A DNA stretch of 5,300 nt, taken from NCBI GenBank assembly GCA_013697265.1, contig JACCXE010000247.1, positions 1-5,300 on the forward strand. Reading direction: 5' to 3'. Below, piece by piece: positions 1 through 5,300 of the stretch. Origin of the DNA: Actinomycetota bacterium. GTDB lineage: Bacteria; Actinomycetota; Acidimicrobiia; Acidimicrobiales; JACCXE01. The notes under the pieces were generated by a model. It was not told the DNA's origin. It saw nothing but the letters and a program-made list of their open reading frames with translations, and made no database searches. Every line of letters begins with the position of its first letter. Positions within the stretch are counted from its first letter, which is position 1. The translations under genes and the position numbers were made by a program.

Positions 1-272
1 CCACCGACGACCTCGCGCTCGCCCTGTGGGGCCTGGCGAGCGTGGAGCACGAGATGTTCAAGCGGTACGAGCAGGTGTACAAGAGCACCGACCTCACCCG
101 CGAAGACTTCGTAAAGATGCTGCAAACACAAACCGGCATCTCCACGAAGTCGAACCCGCAGTTGTCGTACTCGCCTGCGGACCACTTCGGTGCCCGCCAG
201 GTGCACGTGCTGCAGGCCGACTGCGCCGCCGGCGAGCACAAGACGCTGGCCACCTTCGCTTCCGGGTTCTAA
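1..272 (+). CDS. ABC transporter substrate-binding protein, C-terminal end (partial, LivJ-like)
   Basis: The open frame enters from the left edge (first full codon at base 3) and ends at TAA 270-272, giving the last 89 residues of a longer protein. The visible part starts TDDLALALWGLASVE, continues through a charged helix (FKRYEQVYKSTDLTREDF) and ends ADHFGARQVHVLQADCAAGEHKTL and a short tail. The late 'F/Y..DHFGARQVHVLQAD' segment matches the usual closing strand of type 1 periplasmic-binding folds in the Peripla_BP_6/LivJ family, where the ligand-binding lobes end. The signal peptide and ligand pocket lie outside the window, so the substrate cannot be judged. The assignment leans strongly on position: this is the slot directly before livH in LivJHMGF operons, with 9 bp between its stop and the livH start. 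It would be an exported, probably lipid-anchored, solute receptor. A GTG at 42 is in frame but internal and is not the start. Confidence 0.8.
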   Translation, partial: TDDLALALWGLASVEHEMFKRYEQVYKSTDLTREDFVKMLQTQTGISTKSNPQLSYSPADHFGARQVHVLQADCAAGEHKTLATFASGF

Positions 273-281
273 GTCCCCCGT

Positions 282-1196
282 ATGGAGACCGTGATCGAAG
301 TCATCGTGTTCGGCCTCCAGCGCGGAGCCATCTTCGGTCTCGTCGGGCTGGGGTTGGCGCTCGTATACAAGGCGACGCGGATCCTCAACTTCGCCCAAGG
401 CGAACTGGGCACGGTGCCCGCATTCGCGGCGCTGATGTTGATGATTGGCTTCGAGTCGTCGGGCGACAAAGCCGCTAATCGAGGTTTGCTGCTGCCCGCC
501 ATCGTGTTGGCCGTTGTGATCGGCGCCGCCCTCGGTGTGGCGCTCTACGTCGCGGTAATCCGCCCGCTGGGCAAGGTGTCGCCGGTTACGTCTCTGGTGG
601 CCACCGCCGGCGTGGCGCTGCTGCTCACCACCTTGGAACTCAACGTCTTCGAGGCGCGGGCCCGTCGCTTCCCCCGCCCGGTCAACGGCGGCTTCCGCCT
701 CATCGGCACCTCGGTGATCGTCGACTGGCACACCGTGGTGATCCTCGCGGTGCTGGGTGGCGTCGCACTCGCACTCGCCGCGTTCTTCCGCAGTGCCCCC
801 GGTGTGGCCCTGCTCGCGACCGCCGACGACCCGTTCGCAGCCGAACTCCAAGGCGTGCCCGTCGAACGCATGCGGGCCATGGCCTGGGGGGCGGCCGGCG
901 CCCTCGGCGCGCTGGCCGGCGTGCTCGGCGCCGGCGTGTTCGAAAGCCTCACGCCCGGTTTGGTCACCAGCACCTTCATGATCCCCGCCTTCACCGGCGT
1001 GGTGCTCGGCGGCATCACCTCGATGGTGGGCGCAGTGGTCGGAGGCTTCGCCCTCGGCATCGTCAGCCAGGCCGCCATCCAAATCGTCACGAGCTACAAC
1101 CTCGACGTGCCGGGCCCGCCCCAGCTCGCCGTGCTCCTCGTGCTCCTCGCCGTGCTGCTTGTGCGCCCGCAGGGCCTGCTCGGGAGATTGGCATGA
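282..1196 (+). CDS. livH: Branched-chain amino acid-type ABC transporter permease LivH
   Basis: This 304-residue integral membrane protein is one of the two channel subunits of a HAAT-family importer. Hydrophobic segments run through almost the whole chain, about eight helices. The diagnostic LivH motif LNFAQGELG is at residues 35-43, after the first helix. The cytoplasmic coupling loop that contacts an ATPase is ATADDPFAAELQGVPVERMR, residues 179-198, followed by a Gly/Ala-rich helix. VVLGGITSMVGAVVGG and the terminal LLVRPQGLLGR are also typical of the family. Length is normal for LivH. The ATG at 282 is the only start that fits just after the preceding stop. No Shine-Dalgarno-like run precedes it (the upstream bases are C-rich), so it may rely on reinitiation after the binding-protein gene. 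Its TGA overlaps the livM ATG as ATGA (1193-1196). The substrate is unknown. Confidence 0.93.
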   Translation: METVIEVIVFGLQRGAIFGLVGLGLALVYKATRILNFAQGELGTVPAFAALMLMIGFESSGDKAANRGLLLPAIVLAVVIGAALGVALYVAVIRPLGKVSPVTSLVATAGVALLLTTLELNVFEARARRFPRPVNGGFRLIGTSVIVDWHTVVILAVLGGVALALAAFFRSAPGVALLATADDPFAAELQGVPVERMRAMAWGAAGALGALAGVLGAGVFESLTPGLVTSTFMIPAFTGVVLGGITSMVGAVVGGFALGIVSQAAIQIVTSYNLDVPGPPQLAVLLVLLAVLLVRPQGLLGRLA

Positions 1197-2224
1197 CCGT
1201 ACGCCCCTCTCGCCTCGCCGCGTTCGCGGGAATTTTGGCGCTGCTGCTGCTGATCCCGCAGATCGTGCCGGTGCTGTACGTAAACGTGATCTCGCGCGCC
1301 GCGGTGTACGGGATCCTCGCCCTGTCGATGAACGTGCTGGTCGGCTACGCCGGCCAGGCGTCGCTCGGCCACGCGGCGTTTCTCGGCGTCGGCGCGTTTG
1401 CGTCGGGCTACGCGCTGAGCGAACTCGGGATGCCGTTCGGCGCGGCGGTCGTCGTGGCCGCCATCGTCGGTATGGTCGCCGCGCTCGTGCTCGGCGGCGT
1501 CGCCCTGCGCGTGAGCGGCCTGTACCTCGCGCTCGTCACCATCGCGTTCGGGCTGTTCGCGCAAGAGACCCTTTTCAACATTCGCTTCCTTACCGGCGGC
1601 GGTGCTGGCCAAGTAGCGCCCCGACCGTCGCTGTTCCAAGGCGACGTGGCCTACACGTACCTGTGCCTCGGTGTGCTGTTGCTCGTGCTGATATTCGACT
1701 GGCGCCTCGTCGCCAGCCGGCCCGGCCGCGCCATTCAGGCTTTGCGCGACGACGAGCGGGTGGCGGCGTCGTGGGGCATCAACGTCACCGGCCACAAGCT
1801 GATGGCCTTCGTGATCTCCGGCGCCATCGCCGGCATCGGCGGAGCGCTGTTCGCGTCCATCGAACAAATCGTGTCGAAGGAGGACTTCGGCCTCAGCCTG
1901 TCGATCACGTTCCTTTTGATGACCGTGGTCGGCGGCGCCGGCAATCGCTGGGGCGTGGTGCAGGGCGGGATTCTGTTCGCCGTGCTACCAACGATTCTCG
2001 ACCGCACCCACGCCAACTTTCACGTGTTCCCGTTCACCGGGCTCACCGCCACGTGGGAGCCGGCCATCGGCGCCATCCTCCTGCTGCTCACCCTCACGCT
2101 GTTCCCCGGCGGCATCGCCCAGCAACAGGGAGCGCTGCTGAGCTGGCTCGGCGGGGGTCCCTTCAAGCGCGACCACGACGCCCAAGGGGCAGCGCAGGGA
2201 GGAGGCATGGGTGCCCGCCCGTGA
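1193..2224 (+). CDS. livM: Branched-chain amino acid-type ABC transporter permease LivM
   Basis: This 343-residue membrane protein is the second channel subunit and partner of LivH. A hydrophobic N-terminal helix (about residues 9-30) is followed by the LivM hallmark MNVLVGYAGQASLGHAAF at residues 46-63. Then come GLYLALVTIAFG (about 109-120), the coupling loop GRAIQALRDDERVAASWGIN (about 177-196) and GAIAGIGGALFA. The segment VVGGAGNRWGVVQGGILF precedes the last helices. The C-terminus is a soluble, Gly-rich, roughly 30-residue tail ending GAAQGGGMGARP. Part of that tail exists because the frame runs through the ribosome binding site and start of livG. The ATG start overlaps the livH stop by 4 bp and has GGGAG at 1182-1186, six bases upstream, which supports it. 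Its last 14 bp overlap livG. Length is in the normal LivM range. Confidence 0.93.
   Translation: MTVRPSRLAAFAGILALLLLIPQIVPVLYVNVISRAAVYGILALSMNVLVGYAGQASLGHAAFLGVGAFASGYALSELGMPFGAAVVVAAIVGMVAALVLGGVALRVSGLYLALVTIAFGLFAQETLFNIRFLTGGGAGQVAPRPSLFQGDVAYTYLCLGVLLLVLIFDWRLVASRPGRAIQALRDDERVAASWGINVTGHKLMAFVISGAIAGIGGALFASIEQIVSKEDFGLSLSITFLLMTVVGGAGNRWGVVQGGILFAVLPTILDRTHANFHVFPFTGLTATWEPAIGAILLLLTLTLFPGGIAQQQGALLSWLGGGPFKRDHDAQGAAQGGGMGARP
2197..2205 (+). promoter_or_regulatory. Strong ribosome binding site of livG
   Basis: GGGAGGAGG lies five bases before the GTG at 2211 and is nearly fully complementary to the 16S rRNA 3' end. It sits inside the end of livM. It decides the livG start: the nearby ATG at 2207 is in the livM frame, and no other in-frame start is as well placed. 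It is the best such site in the window. Confidence 0.8.
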
Positions 2225-3008
2225 ACTGACCGACCCGCTACTCGAGGTCGACTCGGTGTCGATCCGGTTCGGTGGGGTCCAAGCCCTCGCCGACGTGGCG
2301 CTTCAGGTCGGACCCAACGAGATCGTGGGCATCCTCGGCCCCAACGGTGCGGGCAAGACGACGCTGTTCAACTGCGTGTCCGGCTTCTATTCGCCGACGC
2401 GGGGCCACGTCCGCCTGTTCGGCGAAGACGTCACCGAGTTCAAGCCCGAGGCCCGCGCCCAGCGCGGCTTGGGCCGCACGTTCCAGCAAGTTGGTCTGGT
2501 CCGCAGTTTCACCGTGATGGAGAACCTCGTGGTGGCCCAGCACATGGGCGTGCGCTCGAACGGGTTGGCGTCGATCGTGGGCACACCGGCGGCGCGCAGC
2601 GAAGAGCGCGTGCTGCGCAAGCGGGCCGAAGACGTTCTCGACTTCATGGGCATCGGTGACATGCGAGACCGCCGGATCGCGGGCCTCCCCTACGGCACGC
2701 TCAAGATGGTCGAGGTCGCCGCAGTGCTGGCCACCGACCCGTCGATCCTCATGCTCGACGAACCTCTGGCCGGAGCCAGCGGCGAGGAGGGCAGCGCGTT
2801 TTGCGACCGGGTCGAGCAGATGCGCGACGAACTCGGCATCTCGATCATCCTCATCGAGCACCACGTGCCGTTGGTGCTGCGCACGTCGGACTACGTCTAC
2901 GTGCTGAACCTCGGTACGCCGCTGGCCGAAGGCCTACCCGAAGAAATCCGCGACAACGCCGAAGTGGCCGTGGCCTACATGGGGGAAGGGGCGAGCACCC
3001 TTGCCTGA
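2211..3008 (+). CDS. livG: Branched-chain amino acid-type ABC transporter ATPase LivG
   Basis: This 265-residue cytoplasmic ATPase is one of the two nucleotide-binding subunits. It has Walker A GPNGAGKTT (43-51), the Q-loop in GRTFQQVGLV (Q92), Walker B ILMLDEP (179-185, catalytic Glu184) and the switch His217 in IEHH. The signature is LPYGT (159-163) rather than LSGGQ. LPYG is usual for LivG, but the following TLKMVEVAAVLA is less standard than the common Q-R-x-x-E-x-A-R-A-L, and the D-loop reads LAGASGEEG where family members often have AAGMNPEE. The roughly 25-residue insert between the Q-loop and the signature (HMGVRSNGLASIVGTPAARSEE) is typical of LivG and separates it from LivF. The GTG start is fixed by the strong ribosome binding site at 2197-2205. 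It overlaps livM by 14 bp and livF by 8 bp, so the three are probably translationally coupled. Confidence 0.93.
   Translation: MPARELTDPLLEVDSVSIRFGGVQALADVALQVGPNEIVGILGPNGAGKTTLFNCVSGFYSPTRGHVRLFGEDVTEFKPEARAQRGLGRTFQQVGLVRSFTVMENLVVAQHMGVRSNGLASIVGTPAARSEERVLRKRAEDVLDFMGIGDMRDRRIAGLPYGTLKMVEVAAVLATDPSILMLDEPLAGASGEEGSAFCDRVEQMRDELGISIILIEHHVPLVLRTSDYVYVLNLGTPLAEGLPEEIRDNAEVAVAYMGEGASTLA
2984..2991 (+). promoter_or_regulatory. Ribosome binding site supporting the TTG start of livF
   Basis: A purine run, GGAAGGGG, ends nine bases before TTG 3001 and lies within the end of livG. It is 21 bases from the alternative in-frame ATG at 3013, too far for normal use, so it favours the TTG start. The match to the anti-Shine-Dalgarno sequence is moderate, not perfect. 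Confidence 0.5.
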
Positions 3009-3714
3009 GCCCATGGTCGAACTCGACGACCTCCACGCCGGATACGGGGCGTTGCCCGTGTTGCATGGCTTTTCGATCGCGGTCGAGCCCGGCCAAGTCG
3101 CCGTGCTGCTCGGCCTGAACGGCGCGGGCAAGTCCACGGCGGTAAAGGCATTGTGCGGCGCGGTCGCCACAACGAGCGGCGCGGTGCGTTACCGGGGCGA
3201 AGACATTTCCGGCTGGTCCACCGCTACACGGGTCAAGGCGGGCGTCGTGATGGTGCCCGAAGGTCGACGGGTCTTCGGCGACCTCAGCGTCGAGCGGAAC
3301 CTACAAGTGGGCTCGTGGACCCAGCGACGCAACAGCAAGTGGGTCCGCGGACAACGCGAGCACGTGTACAAGGTGCTGCCCCGGCTCGACGAGCGGCGCA
3401 ACCAGTTGGCCGGCAACCTGTCGGGCGGCGAGCAACAGATGTTGGCCATCGGCCGGGGCCTCATGGCCAACCCGACCGTGCTCGTGATCGACGAGGCGTC
3501 GCTCGGCTTGGCGCCGGTCATTGTGAAGGAGATCCTCAAGATCGCGCGAGCCCTGGCCGACGACGGCACCACGGTGCTGCTGGTCGAGCAAAATGTCGGT
3601 GCCCTCGAGGTGGCCGACGTCGGCTTCTTCGTGGATCAGGGCGAAGTGACCGCAACGCTGCGGGGCAAGCAACTCAAAGACGGCGACCGGATCCGGTCGC
3701 TGTACCTCGGTTAG
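3001..3714 (+). CDS. livF: Branched-chain amino acid-type ABC transporter ATPase LivF
   Basis: This 237-residue cytoplasmic ATPase pairs with LivG. It has Walker A GLNGAGKS (38-45), the LivF-type VPEGRRVF at the Q-loop position (85-92), a full signature LSGGEQQ (140-146), Walker B VLVIDEAS (160-167, Glu165) and DEASLGLAP. At the switch position it has VEQN (Gln197) instead of His; VEQN is normal for LivF. The oddities are minor: Leu39 in Walker A, where Arg is common, and Ala166 after the catalytic Glu, where Pro is common. The C-terminus SLYLG is the family's usual ending. TTG 3001 is preferred over ATG 3013 because of the purine run at 2984-2991; the two differ by only four residues. It overlaps livG by 8 bp. 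The TAG (3712-3714) directly abuts the stop of the convergent gene at 3715. Confidence 0.92.
   Translation: MPEPMVELDDLHAGYGALPVLHGFSIAVEPGQVAVLLGLNGAGKSTAVKALCGAVATTSGAVRYRGEDISGWSTATRVKAGVVMVPEGRRVFGDLSVERNLQVGSWTQRRNSKWVRGQREHVYKVLPRLDERRNQLAGNLSGGEQQMLAIGRGLMANPTVLVIDEASLGLAPVIVKEILKIARALADDGTTVLLVEQNVGALEVADVGFFVDQGEVTATLRGKQLKDGDRIRSLYLG
3683..3700. repeat. 18-bp perfect palindrome at the end of livF, candidate bidirectional hairpin
   Basis: GCGACCGGATCCGGTCGC is its own reverse complement. Pairing continues one G-T and two Watson-Crick pairs further out (3680-3703). It lies within livF codons for GDRIRS, 11 bp before the stop and 15 bp beyond the end of the convergent gene. In RNA it would fold into a GC-rich stem with a GAUC loop in either direction. 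No U-run follows on either strand, so it is not a classic intrinsic terminator. A role in ending or protecting the two convergent transcripts is inference. Confidence 0.5.
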
Positions 3715-4035
3715 TTAGCTGGCCTTGCGGCGGCGCGTCGGCCGCGTCGGCTGCGCCACCGCCTCGGTGATTTCGGCGTTGCGGGTTTCGAGCAACGCCT
3801 CGAGGCGGTTAAGCAATTCGGCTTGATCGGCGCGACGGGCCTGCACGTTGATCACAGTGAGCCCGGAACCGACGAGCGCGAGGCCCACGAGTCCACCCGA
3901 GAACAGGTACGGGAACTGGCCCTGGATGAAGTCCTTGTCGGCGGCGCCGTTCCAGGCCAGAAACAGGGCGATGAAGCCCGCTACGACGAGGAGGACACCG
4001 ACGCTTACCGGGGAACTGCTTGCGAACTTGCGCAT
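3715..4035 (-). CDS. Small two-helix membrane protein of unknown function
   Basis: The gene encodes 106 residues. A short N-terminus (MRKFASSSP) leads into a membrane segment VSVGVLLVVAGFIALFLAWNGAA (about 10-32). A short loop DKDFIQGQFPYLFSG follows, then a second, Gly-rich segment GGLVGLALVGSGLTVINV (about 47-64). After that comes a heptad-like charged helix ADQAELLNRLEALLETRNAEI (about 69-89) that could form a coiled coil, and a basic tail TRPTRRRKAS. Both ends would most simply be cytoplasmic, with the tail near membrane or nucleic acid. I do not recognise a named family; the AWNGAA and FPYLFSGG loops look like conserved family features. ATG at 4035 is the first good start and has no Shine-Dalgarno upstream. 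The gene lies 56 bp downstream of the putA-like gene on the same strand, so they may share a transcript. Its TAA abuts the livF stop. The clean membrane topology supports it being real. Confidence 0.75.
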   Translation of the reverse strand: MRKFASSSPVSVGVLLVVAGFIALFLAWNGAADKDFIQGQFPYLFSGGLVGLALVGSGLTVINVQARRADQAELLNRLEALLETRNAEITEAVAQPTRPTRRRKAS

Positions 4036-4091
4036 CCCGTAATTAGAGCACTTCTGGGTGAACGACTGGATGCCGGCCCGGCGCCAGAGGG

Positions 4092-5300
4092 TCAGCGCCT
4101 AACCCGCACGTTGCCGTAACGATGCCGGGTTTCCGACACCGCTTGCTCACGCGTCCAATGGAGTAGTTCGAGGCGGCCGACCGACGTGACGGGGGTGTCG
4201 TCGACCGGGATGCCAAGTTCGTCGCAGCGGGCGTAGATCGCGTCGCTGGTCGTGCCCAGCACGCGCACTTTCGAGGGCCTGATAGTGAGTAGACGCTCGA
4301 GGAGGTCGGCTTCGTCGTCGCGCGACACGATCATCGTGACCCCCGCCACTTTCGCGGCGAGACGACAGCGTTCGACATCGTCGCGGTTCGCCCCCTCCCC
4401 GACCAGCACGATCACCGGCCGGTACAACGGCACGTAGCGAAACACGTTCGACTCTGCGGCCAGGCCCGACGGGTCGTGCTCAACAGCAAAGTGCTCGGCC
4501 CACGCCGTCGCGTATTCCTTGAACTGTGCGTTCTCATCCACCTCAGAGGTGGATGACGTTGCACAGTTCGGGAACGAGTCGGTCCAGCGGCCCATGGTGA
4601 GCACGTAGTTGGGGCCGCCCGCTTTGGCCGCGGGACCCATGACCGAGCGCTTCCACCCGCCGAAGGGTTGGCGGCGCACGATCGCTCCGGTGATCGGGCG
4701 GTTGACATAGAGGTTGCCGGCTTCGACCCGATCGGTCCACCGCGCGATCTCGACCGGGTCGAGCGACTGAAGCCCGGCCGTAAGGCCGAACAGCGTGGCG
4801 TTCTGGAGTGTGATTGCTTGCTCTAGGTCGTCGGCCCGCATGAGGCCGAGCACGGGGCCGAAGCACTCGGCGAAGTGGAACCACGAATTGGGCTGCACGC
4901 CGAGCTTCACGCCCGGTGTCCACAAACAGTCGCCAATCTGGTTGGGCTCGACCAGCCACGACTCGCCGTCGTCGAGCGTGGTGAACGCGCGCAGCAGGTT
5001 GCCGCTGGCCGGTGCGATGAGCGGCCCCATGGTGGTGTCGAGGTCGGTCGAGTCGCCGACACGCACGCTGCGCACCGCGTCCGCCAACCGCTCGAGAAAA
5101 CGCTCGTCGTCGTAGACCGAGGCTTCGACGATGGCCAGGCTCGCGGCGGAGCACTTTTGGCCCGCGTGGCCGAACGCCGACTTCACGATGTCGCGCACGG
5201 CGCCGTCGAGGTCGGCCGCCGCGGTAACCACGATCGCGTTCTTGCCGCTGGTCTCGGCGTGTAGAGCTAGCTGCGGCTTCCAACTGCGGAACAACCGCGC
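4092..5300 (-). CDS. putA: PutA-type L-glutamate gamma-semialdehyde (P5C) dehydrogenase, C-terminal part, partial
   Basis: 402 residues are visible; the gene runs off the right edge (its 5' part is missing) and ends at TGA 4092-4094. The aldehyde dehydrogenase core shows ARLFRSWKP, the general-base motif ETSGKN (Glu codon near 5255), the catalytic Cys in GQKCSAAS (codon 5151-5153), MGPLIAP, ECFGPVLG, GLTAGLQSLDP, NLYVNRPITGAIV, QPFGGWKRS and KAGGPNYV. ETSGKN plus GQKCSAAS and NRPITGAIV are the wording of P5C dehydrogenase in actinobacterial bifunctional PutA, which oxidises P5C/glutamate semialdehyde to glutamate with NAD+. After the core, a linker (around 4500-4570) leads to a C-terminal part of about 130 residues containing EHDPSGLAAESNVFRYVPL and a Rossmann-like PVIVLVGEGA, also seen in such PutA proteins. 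The proline dehydrogenase half is not visible, so bifunctionality is inferred; a stand-alone P5C dehydrogenase remains possible. No catalytic residue is missing from the visible part. The linker DNA holds a long palindrome. Confidence 0.87.
   Translation of the reverse strand, partial: ARLFRSWKPQLALHAETSGKNAIVVTAAADLDGAVRDIVKSAFGHAGQKCSAASLAIVEASVYDDERFLERLADAVRSVRVGDSTDLDTTMGPLIAPASGNLLRAFTTLDDGESWLVEPNQIGDCLWTPGVKLGVQPNSWFHFAECFGPVLGLMRADDLEQAITLQNATLFGLTAGLQSLDPVEIARWTDRVEAGNLYVNRPITGAIVRRQPFGGWKRSVMGPAAKAGGPNYVLTMGRWTDSFPNCATSSTSEVDENAQFKEYATAWAEHFAVEHDPSGLAAESNVFRYVPLYRPVIVLVGEGANRDDVERCRLAAKVAGVTMIVSRDDEADLLERLLTIRPSKVRVLGTTSDAIYARCDELGIPVDDTPVTSVGRLELLHWTREQAVSETRHRYGNVRVRR
4521..4569. 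repeat. 49-bp interrupted palindrome inside the putA-like coding sequence
   Basis: The sequence is symmetric about base 4545. Outer arms GAACTGTGC (4521-4529) and GCACAGTTC (4561-4569) are perfectly complementary (9 bp). Inner arms TCATCCACCTC (4534-4544) and GAGGTGGATGA (4546-4556) are perfectly complementary (11 bp). Only the four positions between the arms on each side fail to pair. It is fully within the minus-strand reading frame and encodes NCATSSTSEVDENAQF, in the linker between the dehydrogenase core and the C-terminal part. No T-run follows on either strand, so it is not an intrinsic terminator. It could be an inserted palindromic element, a protein-binding site or an mRNA hairpin. 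The symmetry is directly visible; the role is unknown. Confidence 0.75.

Noticed and set aside
1094..1867. Long open frame on the minus strand (257 codons) opposite livH/livM, and others opposite livH (545-1090), livG (2238-2864) and livF (3301-3672).
   Set aside because: They lie antisense to well-supported genes, have low-complexity Arg/Ala/His/Glu-rich translations without domains, and are expected shadows of GC-rich codon usage.
1159..2229. A 356-codon plus-strand open frame overlapping livM in another frame.
   Set aside because: The translation is Arg/Pro-rich with no membrane segments or motifs, while the livM frame shows clear family motifs throughout.
3013..3015. ATG as the livF start.
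   Set aside because: It is possible, but the purine run at 2984-2991 is 21 bases away and suits TTG 3001 better; only four residues differ.
3715..3770. GC-rich repeats just after livF (GGCGCG...GGCTGCGCC) as an intrinsic terminator for the transporter operon.
   Set aside because: They encode the Arg/Thr/Pro tail of the opposing gene, pair imperfectly and lack a T-run.
4036..4047. Possible leaderless promoter for the small membrane protein: TCTAAT on the minus strand (4042-4047), ending seven bases before the ATG.
   Set aside because: The spacing would suit a leaderless transcript, but the second base of the -10 box is C instead of the highly conserved A and no -35-like hexamer lies 16-19 bp upstream. 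Co-transcription from putA is at least as likely.
4072..4082. Short GC inverted repeat GCCGG-C-CCGGC in the gap between the putA-like gene and the small gene.
   Set aside because: A 5-bp stem with a one-base centre cannot form a stable loop, has no T-run after it and is common by chance in GC-rich DNA.
4080..4099. GGCGC/GCGCC arms around the putA-like stop codon as a terminator.
   Set aside because: Only five pairs with a 10-base loop and no following T-run on the minus strand.
5292..5294. TTG as the start of the putA-like gene.
   Set aside because: The frame stays open to the right edge and the residues before it (AR) continue the conserved ARLFRSWKP motif; a dehydrogenase starting here would lack its entire NAD-binding half.

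Overview
The window is GC-rich, with tightly packed genes, 4-14 bp gene overlaps and GTG/TTG starts. Protein wording and the PutA type (ETSGKN, GQKCSAAS and DPSGL motifs) fit a high-GC Actinomycetota genome, possibly an Acidimicrobiia-like lineage. That taxonomic placement is inference from style, not from a marker gene. No RNA gene, mobile element, CRISPR array or phage gene is visible.

Left part (1-3714, + strand): a branched-chain amino acid type (LivJHMGF, HAAT family) ABC transporter operon in canonical order. It holds the 3' end of a substrate-binding protein gene (1-272), permease LivH (282-1196), permease LivM (1193-2224), ATPase LivG (2211-3008) and ATPase LivF (3001-3714). The binding protein and LivH are 9 bp apart and every later junction overlaps, so this is almost certainly one transcript. 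The binding protein would capture solute outside the membrane, LivH/LivM form the channel and LivG/LivF power it. The substrate cannot be read from the sequence; members of this family carry branched-chain and other amino acids, amides, urea or aromatic acids.

Right part (3715-5300, - strand): a gene for a 106-residue two-helix membrane protein of unknown function (3715-4035). Upstream of it in transcription order, 56 bp away, is the 3' part of a large aldehyde dehydrogenase gene (4092-5300, running off the right edge). That gene is best read as the P5C dehydrogenase plus C-terminal part of an actinobacterial bifunctional PutA (proline to glutamate). The two blocks converge with no bases between their stop codons.

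There is no obvious new multi-gene system. The most unusual things are structural: a 49-bp interrupted palindrome in frame inside the putA coding sequence, at the linker after the dehydrogenase domain, and an 18-bp perfect palindrome just before the livF stop, where the convergent transcripts meet.
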